DNA of 34,139 nt from Ruminococcus sp. (GTDB lineage: Bacteria > Bacillota > Clostridia > Oscillospirales > Ruminococcaceae), in the NCBI GenBank assembly GCA_022768805.1, contig JALELB010000021.1, forward strand, positions 1-34,139. Direction: 5' to 3'. How positions within the stretch are numbered: position 1 is the first letter of the stretch; each line of letters begins with the position of its first letter. The notes beneath the pieces were generated by a model. The model did no database searches and was not told where the DNA came from. It was given only the letters and a program-made list of their open reading frames with translations. Shown here in pieces: positions 25,437 to 32,444 of this stretch. A program made the position numbers and the translations under genes.

Positions 25437-27164
25437 ATGAAGAAGCTGATGCTTGGAAATGAAGCCTTTGCCAGAGGGCTTTACGAGAGCGGATGCCGGA
25501 TTGTCTCAAGCTATCCCGGCACACCCTCCACGGAAATTACGGAAGAGGTTGCTAAATACGACGAGGTCTATGCGGAATGGGCGCCCAATGAAAAGGTTGC
25601 CATGGAGGTTGCCCTGGGCGCATCCATTGCCGGTGCCAGAAGCTTCTGCGGCATGAAGCATGTGGGGTTGAATGTGGCGGCGGATCCGCTGTATACGGCT
25701 TCCTACACCGGCGTCAACGGGGGAATGGTGATCGCCGTAGCGGACGATCCGGGCATGCACTCCTCCCAGAATGAGCAGGACAGCCGGCATCATGCCATTG
25801 CCTCCAAGGTGCCCATGCTGGAGCCCTCCGATTCCGGGGAATGCAAGGAATATGTCAAGCTGGCCTATGAGATTTCCGAGCAGTTCGACGCACCGGTGAT
25901 TGTCCGTATGTCCACCCGTGTGGCTCATTCCCAGAGCTCCGTGGAGCTGTGCGACCGGGTTGACGATGGTCTTAAGCCCTATGAAAAGACCCCCCAGAAG
26001 TATGTGATGATGCCCGCTTTTGCCAAGGGCCGTCATGTGGTTGTGGAGGAACGCACCAAAAAGCTCACCGCCTATGCGGAAACCTCGCCCCTGAACCGGG
26101 TGGAGAAGCACGATTCCAAAATCGGCGTCATCACCAGCGGCATTGCCTATCAGTACGCAAGAGAAGCGCTGGGGGATACGGTTTCTTACCTGAAACTGGG
26201 TATGGTGAACCCGCTGCCGGAAAAGCTGATCCGGGACTTTGCAGCGGACTGCGACAAGATCTATGTGATCGAGGAGCTGGATGACATCATCGAAACCCAC
26301 TGCCGGAAGCTGGGGCTCCAGGTGATCGGCAAGGAGCTGTTCGGCTTCATCGGGGAGCTGTCCCAGTCCATTATTGCAGAAAAGCTGCTGGGAACCACCA
26401 AGGAGTATGTTACATATCCGGAGCAGCTGCCGGTTCGTCCGCCGGTGATGTGTCCCGGCTGCCCCCACAGAGGCGTGTTCTATGCCCTGTCCAAGCTCAA
26501 GTGTATCGTTTCCGGCGACATCGGCTGCTATACCCTGGGTGCGGCTGCACCCCTGTGTGCAATGGACAGCACCATTTGTATGGGCGCTTCCATTTCCGGT
26601 CTCCACGGCTTCAACAAGGCAAGAGGTGCGGAAAGTGAGCAACGTGCAGTGGCAGTTATCGGGGATTCCACCTTTATGCACAGCGGCATGACCGGCCTTG
26701 TCAATATTGCCTACAATGCCACCAACTCTACGGTTATCATTCTGGACAACTCCATCACCGGCATGACGGGCCACCAGCAGAATCCTACCACCGGTAAGAA
26801 TCTGAAGGGGGATCCGGCGGCGGCAGTCTGCCTGGAGGATCTTTGCCGGGCCATCGGCATCCAGCGCGTCCGGGTTGTGGATCCCTATCACCTGGCTGAA
26901 ACCGAAAATGCCATCAAGGAAGAGCTTGCCGTGGAGGCGCCTTCTGTGATTATTTCCCGCCGACCCTGTGCGCTGCTCAAATATGTAAAGCACAAGCCGG
27001 CACTGCATGTGGATGCTGACAAGTGCAAATCCTGTAAGATGTGCCTGAAGCTGGGATGCCCGGCAATTTCCATGCGGGACGGCAAAGCAGTCATCGACCA
27101 CACCCAGTGCGTAGGCTGCGGAATCTGCATGGAACAGTGCAAATTCGGCGCAATCGGAGAATAA
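25437..27164 (+). CDS. iorA: Indolepyruvate:ferredoxin oxidoreductase, alpha subunit
   Basis: 575 residues. It oxidatively decarboxylates aryl-pyruvates to aryl-acetyl-CoA with ferredoxin, or runs the reverse. The N-terminal pyrimidine-binding domain has S-Y-P-G-T-P-S-T-E; the TPP/Mg domain (about 340-500) has G-D-I-G-C-Y-T-L-G and the later G-D-S-T-F-M-H-S-G; the C-terminus has two ferredoxin motifs, C-K-S-C-K-M-C-x4-C-P and C-V-G-C-G-I-C-x3-C, for two 4Fe-4S clusters. Start at 25437 follows AGAAAGGA; the upstream in-frame ATG at 25386 lies inside the HAD gene. iorB follows 20 bp later. Confidence 0.96.
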   Translation: MKKLMLGNEAFARGLYESGCRIVSSYPGTPSTEITEEVAKYDEVYAEWAPNEKVAMEVALGASIAGARSFCGMKHVGLNVAADPLYTASYTGVNGGMVIAVADDPGMHSSQNEQDSRHHAIASKVPMLEPSDSGECKEYVKLAYEISEQFDAPVIVRMSTRVAHSQSSVELCDRVDDGLKPYEKTPQKYVMMPAFAKGRHVVVEERTKKLTAYAETSPLNRVEKHDSKIGVITSGIAYQYAREALGDTVSYLKLGMVNPLPEKLIRDFAADCDKIYVIEELDDIIETHCRKLGLQVIGKELFGFIGELSQSIIAEKLLGTTKEYVTYPEQLPVRPPVMCPGCPHRGVFYALSKLKCIVSGDIGCYTLGAAAPLCAMDSTICMGASISGLHGFNKARGAESEQRAVAVIGDSTFMHSGMTGLVNIAYNATNSTVIILDNSITGMTGHQQNPTTGKNLKGDPAAAVCLEDLCRAIGIQRVRVVDPYHLAETENAIKEELAVEAPSVIISRRPCALLKYVKHKPALHVDADKCKSCKMCLKLGCPAISMRDGKAVIDHTQCVGCGICMEQCKFGAIGE

Positions 27165-27184
27165 GGGAAAGGAGCAGAAGCGAA

Positions 27185-27763
27185 ATGGAAACACAATCAG
27201 TCATGATCGTAGGCGTAGGCGGCCAGGGCAGTCTGCTGGCTTCCCGTATTCTGGGCAATGTGCTGTTGGCACAGGGGTATGATGTGAAGGTCAGCGAGGT
27301 GCACGGCATGTCCCAGCGTGGGGGTTCCGTTGTGACCTATGTAAAGTATGGAGATCAGGTGTATTCTCCCATCGTAGAAAAGGGAGAGGCGGACGCCATT
27401 ATTTCTTTTGAACTGCTGGAGGCTGCCCGCTGGGTATCCTATCTGAAAAAGGGCGGATGCCTGGTGGTATCCAAGCAGCAGCTGGATCCTATGCCGGTGG
27501 TCACCGGCGCAGCCACCTATCCGGAGGATATTCTGGGGCATCTGGAGACCCTGGGTATTGACGTTACCGCTGTGGATGCACTGGCGCTTGCAGAATCCCT
27601 TGGCAATGCCAAAGCATCCAACGTGGTGCTTATGGGCGTGGTATCCCGGAAGCTGCCCTTCCCGGAGGAGGTATGGCAGCAGGCACTGGAGCAGTGCGTG
27701 CCGGCGAAATTCCTGGAGCTGAACAAAAAGGCGTTTGCGCTGGGACGGAATGCAGTGGCATGA
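27185..27763 (+). CDS. iorB: Indolepyruvate:ferredoxin oxidoreductase, beta subunit
   Basis: 192-residue partner of IorA. The N-terminus V-G-V-G-G-Q-G-S-L-L-A-S-R-I-L is the glycine-rich signature of the gamma-type 2-oxoacid:ferredoxin oxidoreductase domain that contacts CoA; S-E-V-H-G-M-S-Q-R-G-G-S-V follows as expected. Start at 27185 has GAAAGGAGC; the ORF extends upstream into iorA without a start site. Its stop overlaps the next gene (ATGA). Confidence 0.95.
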   Translation: METQSVMIVGVGGQGSLLASRILGNVLLAQGYDVKVSEVHGMSQRGGSVVTYVKYGDQVYSPIVEKGEADAIISFELLEAARWVSYLKKGGCLVVSKQQLDPMPVVTGAATYPEDILGHLETLGIDVTAVDALALAESLGNAKASNVVLMGVVSRKLPFPEEVWQQALEQCVPAKFLELNKKAFALGRNAVA

Positions 27764-28083
27764 ATAAAATGGTTCAAAGCCTGTGGTACGGGATCGGCAG
27801 CTTCCTGCCGGGTATTCTGTTCCTGATTGCGTTGGTTGCCGCATTTATCATGATGCAGCAGGAGGGAGACATTTCAGCAAGGTATGGACTTTCTTTGGTT
27901 CTGTTTGTTTTCCTGATGGTTGTCCTGTGCTGGTTTTACATCATCACCATGATGGTGGACGCCGCAAATCATTGCGAGGGCAATGAAAAAATCATCTGGA
28001 TTATCCTGCTCTATCTAATAAATATATTTGTCTTTCCTGTTTATTGGTTCGTTTGCGTTCGAAAAAGAACCAACCATTTTTAA
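27760..28083 (+). CDS. Small membrane protein of unknown function
   Basis: 107 residues with three hydrophobic helices: about 9-32, 46-68 and 80-100. The last, I-I-W-I-I-L-L-Y-L-I-N followed by basic R-K-R, recalls PLDc_N-type membrane anchors but I do not claim that family. It overlaps iorB by four bases (ATGA) and is 18 bp before paaK, so it is coexpressed with the arylpyruvate genes. A transport or membrane-anchor role for the module is possible; nothing in the sequence proves it. Confidence 0.65.
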   Translation: MNKMVQSLWYGIGSFLPGILFLIALVAAFIMMQQEGDISARYGLSLVLFVFLMVVLCWFYIITMMVDAANHCEGNEKIIWIILLYLINIFVFPVYWFVCVRKRTNHF

Positions 28084-28101
28084 TAAAAGGAGTATTGCAA
28101 A

Positions 28102-29406
28102 ATGTATTGGAACGAAAACTTAGAATGTGCCACGCTGGATGAAATGCGGGCGCTCCAGTCTTTCCGTCTGTCCCAGACAGTCAGAAGAGTCTATGAACGG
28201 GTTCCGCTGTACCGGCAGCGTATGGATGAGGCAGGGGTTTCTCCGGAGGACATCCGCAGCGTAGACGATCTGCACACGCTGCCCTTTACCTATAAGCAGG
28301 ATCTGCGGGATACCTATCCTTACGGCATGTTTGCGGTTCCCATGAATGAGATCGTCCGTCTCCACGCTTCCAGCGGTACTACCGGCAAGCAGATTGTCGT
28401 TGGCTATACCCGGAAGGATCTGGACGCCTGGGCAGAGTGCTGTGCCCGGGCACTGACCGCAGCAGGCGGTACTTCGGAGGATATCATCCACGTTTCCTAC
28501 GGCTATGGACTGTTTACCGGAGGACTGGGTGTTCACGGCGGTGCGGAGAAGGTCGGCATGACCGTTGTTCCTGTTTCTGTGGGCAATACCAAGCGGCAGA
28601 TCAACATTCTCCGGGACTTCAAGCCCACCTTTATCTGCTGTACTCCTTCTTATGCGCTGTTCCTGGCAGAAACCATGGAGGAAATGGGAATCACCAAGGA
28701 GGAGCTGGCGCTGAAGGTCGGCATCTTCGGCGCCGAGCCCTGGACGGAGGAAATGCGCCGGGAGATCGAAAGCAAGCTGGGACTGAAGGCCCTGGATATT
28801 TACGGCTTGACGGAGATCATCGGACCCGGCGTGGCCTTTGAGTGTGAAGCCCAGACCGGCATGCATATCAACGAGGATCACTTTATTGCGGAAACCATCG
28901 ACCCGGACACCGGCGAGGTATTGCCTGAGGGCTCCCAGGGTGAGATTGTGTTCAGCTGTATCAACAAGGAAGGCTTCCCGCTGCTCCGGTACCGTACACG
29001 GGACATCGGTGTTCTGGTACGGGAAAAGTGCAGCTGCGGCCGAACCCTTATCAAAATGAAGAAGCCTGCCGGCAGATCGGATGATATGCTGATTATCCGG
29101 GGCGTCAATGTATTCCCGTCCCAGATTGAAAGCGTGCTGCTGCAGCTTGGCAATACGGCGCCCTATTACCAGCTGATTGTGGGCAGAGTTAATAATACGG
29201 ATACCCTGGAAATCCAGGTAGAGATTACACCGGAGATGTTCTCCGACACAGTGAAGAGTCTGGAGGAACAGTCACGGGTCATCAAGCAGGCAGTGGAATC
29301 CACACTGGGTATTTCTGCAAAGATCACGCTGGTTGAACCGAAAACCATACCCAGAGTAGAGGGCAAGGCAGTACACGTGGTGGATACCCGGAAGCTGCAC
29401 GACTAA
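28102..29406 (+). CDS. paaK: Phenylacetate-CoA ligase (AMP-forming)
   Basis: 434-residue adenylate-forming enzyme of the PaaK type, shorter than general acyl-CoA synthetases. ATP-binding P-loop SSGTTGK at 90-96, the core motif I-Y-G-L-T-E-I-I-G-P-G near 233-243, Y-R-T-R-D-I and a C-x-C-G pair between them, and the C-terminal R-G-V-N-V-F-P-S-Q-I-E hinge are all present. It activates phenylacetate or another arylacetate to its CoA thioester. Ribosome site AAAAGGAG. Its place next to iorAB and ACT is typical of the arylacetate/arylpyruvate module. Confidence 0.93.
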   Translation: MYWNENLECATLDEMRALQSFRLSQTVRRVYERVPLYRQRMDEAGVSPEDIRSVDDLHTLPFTYKQDLRDTYPYGMFAVPMNEIVRLHASSGTTGKQIVVGYTRKDLDAWAECCARALTAAGGTSEDIIHVSYGYGLFTGGLGVHGGAEKVGMTVVPVSVGNTKRQINILRDFKPTFICCTPSYALFLAETMEEMGITKEELALKVGIFGAEPWTEEMRREIESKLGLKALDIYGLTEIIGPGVAFECEAQTGMHINEDHFIAETIDPDTGEVLPEGSQGEIVFSCINKEGFPLLRYRTRDIGVLVREKCSCGRTLIKMKKPAGRSDDMLIIRGVNVFPSQIESVLLQLGNTAPYYQLIVGRVNNTDTLEIQVEITPEMFSDTVKSLEEQSRVIKQAVESTLGISAKITLVEPKTIPRVEGKAVHVVDTRKLHD

Positions 29407-29426
29407 ACGACGAAAGGGGAAGCATT

Positions 29427-29855
29427 ATGCAGATCAAACAATTATCAGTATTTATTGAAAACAAAACCGGGCGGCTGTCCACGATAACCGGGATGCTGCG
29501 GGATAATCACATTGACATCCGTGCACTCTCCATTGCAGACACCAAGGATTTCGGCATTGTCCGGCTGATTGTAACGGATACGGACAAGGCGTATGAAGTG
29601 CTGAAGGAAGCTAACTGTATGCTGAAGGTGTCCAATGTAATCGGTATCGGCGTAGCGGATCAGCCGGGCGGATTGGCTGCGGTTATGGATCTGCTCCGGG
29701 ATGGGGGCATTACGGTAGAATACATGTATGCCTATGTGAGCCGGATTGAGGATACAGCTTTTGTCATTCTCAGGGCGGATAATAATCAGAAAGCGGCGGA
29801 GCTGCTGCAGGCCAATGGCGTAAAATTGCTTTCCGCAGAGGATGTATGCGGCTGA
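29427..29855 (+). CDS. Tandem ACT-domain protein
   Basis: 142 residues made of two ACT domains: 1 to about 68 (S-V-F-I-E-N-K-T-G-R-L) and about 70-140 (G-V-A-D-Q-P-G-G-L-A-A-V-M-D-L-L). Each N-D/E-x-x-G-x-L loop is the usual amino-acid-binding site. No enzyme domain is fused. Stand-alone ACT proteins next to paaK and ior probably sense an aromatic or branched amino acid. It closes the nine-gene run; I see no intrinsic terminator after it. Confidence 0.9.
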   Translation: MQIKQLSVFIENKTGRLSTITGMLRDNHIDIRALSIADTKDFGIVRLIVTDTDKAYEVLKEANCMLKVSNVIGIGVADQPGGLAAVMDLLRDGGITVEYMYAYVSRIEDTAFVILRADNNQKAAELLQANGVKLLSAEDVCG

Positions 29856-29889
29856 TCTGAGTGGTATTGCAGAATTTAAACAAAAATAC

Positions 29890-29919
29890 TTGACAAAGTT
29901 AGCCGACAGGGTGTATAAT
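29890..29919 (+). promoter_or_regulatory. Sigma-A promoter of the zinc-ribbon gene
   Basis: TTGACA (29890-29895), 18-bp spacer and TATAAT (29914-29919), about 48 nt before the ATG. Confidence 0.8.
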
Positions 29920-29966
29920 GTGACTATAGGAATGCGTATCTCTGTACGTTTAGGAGTGAAAGGGTA

Positions 29967-30398
29967 ATGAGTTTTTTAGACAAGGTTACTGACGCCGGCA
30001 AGGGTGTTACCGGTAAGATGCAGAATTATTCTGAGGTGAATAATCTGCGCAGAAAGATTCTGTATGAGGAAGAACGGATTATTGAGATTTTTGCAGATAT
30101 CGGCAAAAAGTATTATAAAAATCCGGAAGAAGATCCTCAGGTTTTCCGTGCGCTGTGCGAGGATATTGACACTCGCCGCCGCCGCATCAAGAAGATGCGT
30201 TTTGAACTGAACACCTTGCGTGGCTTTAAGCTGTGTCCCAAGTGTGAAACGGAAAACAGCGACAAGAATCAGTATTGTGGCGTGTGCGGTGCCCGGCTGC
30301 CGGATATTGACGATGCGGATTTTACCTCGCTGGAGGATAATGACTATTACACCGAAAGCAATCAGATTTTCAACGCTGACCCTACCAACCTGCATTAA
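29967..30398 (+). CDS. Zinc-ribbon domain protein of unknown function
   Basis: 143 residues. Residues 1-90 form a helical, coiled-coil-like region rich in Arg, Lys and Glu. A C-P-K-C / C-G-V-C zinc ribbon lies at about 91-109, and the tail is acidic with Asp/Glu/Asn. No signal peptide or membrane helix. Such double-CxxC ribbons at the end of a helical domain are common in clostridial proteins of unknown role. Own promoter and terminator. Confidence 0.75.
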   Translation: MSFLDKVTDAGKGVTGKMQNYSEVNNLRRKILYEEERIIEIFADIGKKYYKNPEEDPQVFRALCEDIDTRRRRIKKMRFELNTLRGFKLCPKCETENSDKNQYCGVCGARLPDIDDADFTSLEDNDYYTESNQIFNADPTNLH

Positions 30399-30401
30399 CA
30401 G

Positions 30402-30437
30402 AAAAGGCGTGCATGTTTCCATGCACGCCTTTGTTTT
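30402..30437. terminator. Bidirectional intrinsic terminator
   Basis: GGCGTGCATG (30406-30415) pairs perfectly with CATGCACGCC (30420-30429) between A4 and a T-rich run. It serves the zinc-ribbon gene and the convergent secreted-protein gene. Confidence 0.9.
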
Positions 30438-30904
30438 TAGCCGCCTGTGATGATGTCGCTGACCGGGGATGCAAATTCCCAGACCACGCCGCAGTATGCA
30501 TACAGATACAATCTGGATCTGTACTTTCTGCCGCTTACCATGCCGCTGTAGCTGTCGCTGACATAGAGGGGATTGGTTGTAGTGGTGACCTCCTTGCGCT
30601 TTACCTCGTACCAGTGCCCGTCCCGGTACTCCTCCAGAATCAGGATGCCCTTCATCTTGGTGGTGACGGACTTGAATTCAGCGCCACCGTTGTAGGAGCA
30701 TTTGCTGGACCCAGTTTTCCGGATGGTTGCATAGGGATTTCGGTAGTAGTTATCATCGCTGATTTCGTAGGGACTTGCGGAGACGCCCGATGCCGTCGGA
30801 ATCAGTGCGGCGGGTTTGCTTGCAGCGCTGACGGCGCTGCAGGGGAGAGCGGACAGCAGGGAAGCTGCTGCAAGGACGGTTGCGAGGATTCTGTTGGTTT
30901 TCAT
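30437..30904 (-). CDS. Secreted protein of unknown function
   Basis: 155 residues with a clear signal peptide: K-T-N-R, hydrophobic core 5-22, A-x-A-type end near 27. The mature part is beta-rich, with a segment of alternating hydrophobics (I-L-I-L-E-E-Y-R-D-G-H-W-Y-E-V), reminiscent of secreted clostridial DUF6147-like proteins, though I am unsure of this. Two Cys pairs could form disulfides. Start at 30904 has AAAGGGG 9 nt upstream; the ORF start at 30946 has none. It shares an ECF-like promoter with the membrane protein gene upstream. Confidence 0.7.
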   Translation of the reverse strand: MKTNRILATVLAAASLLSALPCSAVSAASKPAALIPTASGVSASPYEISDDNYYRNPYATIRKTGSSKCSYNGGAEFKSVTTKMKGILILEEYRDGHWYEVKRKEVTTTTNPLYVSDSYSGMVSGRKYRSRLYLYAYCGVVWEFASPVSDIITGG

Positions 30905-30917
30905 AAAGAAAAACCCC

Positions 30918-30967
30918 TTTCGTTTATATAGTAGAGTGTTTTGCACTCTCTATCTATATAAACGAAA
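30918..30967. repeat. Long inverted repeat over promoter and leader of the secreted-protein gene
   Basis: TTTCGTTTATATAG (30918-30931) is the exact reverse complement of CTATATAAACGAAA (30954-30967). Between them AGAGTG and CACTCT make a further 6-bp pair. One arm contains the -10-like box, the other overlaps the ribosome site region. Confidence 0.7.
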
Positions 30968-30987
30968 TGGGATATTTAAACAGGTCA
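30958..30987 (-). promoter_or_regulatory. ECF-like promoter of the secreted-protein gene
   Basis: On minus TGACC (30983-30987), 16 bp, TTCGTTTAT (30958-30966). The same two blocks with the same spacing stand before the adjacent membrane-protein gene. The form resembles the TGAAAC-N16-CGT class of ECF sigma promoters. Confidence 0.55.
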
Positions 30988-31005
30988 ACTTTTCCAAAAG
31001 AAAAA

Positions 31006-31911
31006 TTATTTTTGTGAAATATGTACAGAATTTGCCACTGATATTACCACATCTTGTATACTATCGAAGGTCATTTTATTTGATGTATCTACATAGCAAA
31101 CGTAGTAATCATTCAGACCATCACACCAGATCATCGTACAGTAAACGGATTTTTTATCTTTTCTAGCCAGAATAAATGCATCATTGCCCCGATAAGTGAA
31201 GACACGGCTCACACCTTCATCATTCTTTGGCAGAGTGCTGAACCATAAGCGGGATGTATGCGCAATCTGTACATCAATATTGAGCCAGCCGACGCCTTCC
31301 TGCTCATAACATCGTCTGACGCTGGAAACTTCGTCCCAGTTATTGTCCAACTCTATCTCTTCAAAGCTGATGGATTCCGTTTTTTCGTAAGCAAGTGCAA
31401 AGCCCTCCGGAATATTGCCGATGTCAAAGGCTGAAACGTGGTCGGGAAAGCCTGGTGCGGTGTAGCCGATAAAGTCAATGGAGTTATAGCATTCCGCTGG
31501 GAACGGGAATCGTGCCTCCATACTGCCGAAACATCCGGATTTTTGATAGCCGAATCGTACATCATTGCAGCCTTGAGGGTCAGCAACCACGCCCCCAAGC
31601 CCAACCAGCATACCGGTAGTTAATACGGCTGCGGCAATGACCGCTGCTGCATAGCGCATACCCAGCTTTCGTATCCGGATTTTTTGAGGCTTTGCGGCCT
31701 CTGTCGGGCTGGGTGCAGGATGGAGATATGCTTCGATTTCTGCATCAGTAAAGGGTTCTCCGTAGACAGCAGTATTTAGCTTGAGCTGAAATTCTTTGGA
31801 AAAGGTGTGGGATTCGCCGATACTGTAATATGCACACAGGGCTTCCGAATCACGGAACAGTGTTTTAGCATATTCCCGGCAATAACGTTTTGTTTTGAAA
31901 TAGGTAAGCAT
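31006..31911 (-). CDS. Single-pass membrane protein, anti-sigma-factor-like
   Basis: 301 residues. The cytoplasmic part (1-83) is charged with a Pro-rich end, one membrane helix follows at about 84-107, and the extracytoplasmic part (about 110-301) resembles DUF4367-type domains: I-P-E-G-F near 168, an R-G-N-D-A-F-I strand and a final W-C-D-G-L-N-D-Y-Y segment. Such proteins are usually anti-sigma factors or their relatives. No sigma-factor gene lies beside it within this window, and the N-terminus lacks a recognisable zinc motif. GAAAGGAACC precedes the ATG. Confidence 0.6.
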   Translation of the reverse strand: MLTYFKTKRYCREYAKTLFRDSEALCAYYSIGESHTFSKEFQLKLNTAVYGEPFTDAEIEAYLHPAPSPTEAAKPQKIRIRKLGMRYAAAVIAAAVLTTGMLVGLGGVVADPQGCNDVRFGYQKSGCFGSMEARFPFPAECYNSIDFIGYTAPGFPDHVSAFDIGNIPEGFALAYEKTESISFEEIELDNNWDEVSSVRRCYEQEGVGWLNIDVQIAHTSRLWFSTLPKNDEGVSRVFTYRGNDAFILARKDKKSVYCTMIWCDGLNDYYVCYVDTSNKMTFDSIQDVVISVANSVHISQK

Positions 31912-31947
31912 GCGTTTGGTTCCTTTCGCAAAAACTCTTTCATTATA

Positions 31948-31977
31948 ATAAACGAATTACAGAGAACGATTGGGTCA
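31948..31977 (-). promoter_or_regulatory. ECF-like promoter of the anti-sigma-like gene
   Basis: On minus TGACC (31973-31977), 16 bp, TTCGTTTAT (31948-31956), 37 nt before the ATG. A TATAAT at 31942-31947 directly follows the second block, so a sigma-A reading is also possible here. Confidence 0.55.
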
Positions 31978-32061
31978 TAGCATGGAAAATTTTTTTGAAA
32001 CAGCGAAAAGCAGGGGAGAGAAGGACTGGAATTGGGACGGACTTCAACTCGGCATATAACC

Positions 32062-32095
32062 AAAAAGCACGCAATTCCAAAAAGGAACTGCGTGC
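32062..32095 (-). terminator. Intrinsic terminator of the tRNA
   Basis: On minus GCACGCAGTTCC (32084-32095) pairs with GGAATTGCGTGC (32067-32078), 12 bp with one G-U, followed by five T. Confidence 0.9.
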
Positions 32096-32102
32096 AGTTT
32101 TC

Positions 32103-32178
<76 letters not shown>

Positions 32179-32221
32179 ATTTGGTCAATTTGTTTTGTGC
32201 TCTCTTTCCGAGTGCTTTATT

Positions 32222-32250
32222 ATTATACCGCACTCTTTTATAAATGTCAA
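32222..32250 (-). promoter_or_regulatory. Sigma-A promoter of tRNA-Thr
   Basis: On minus TTGACA (32245-32250), 17 bp, TATAAT (32222-32227): a perfect consensus. Confidence 0.85.
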
Positions 32251-32373
32251 GCCTTTTTTTCAAAAAAACAAGATTTTTTTGAAAAAAAGGTTTCGGTTTT
32301 CGTAATCTCAGCTAAATTTTAGCGCAGGAATCATGCAATATGTAGAAATGCACAAAAAAATCACGTTATCCAC

Positions 32374-32402
32374 TTCACAAATTGCGCATTTTATGTTATA
32401 CT
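32374..32402 (+). promoter_or_regulatory. Sigma-A promoter of the GH25 gene
   Basis: TTCACA (32374-32379), 17 bp, TATACT (32397-32402). This excludes the upstream in-frame ATG at 32382. Confidence 0.65.
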
Positions 32403-32444
32403 ACTGGAGTAATACAGCACAGCTTAGCAAAGAGGGTATGCAGG

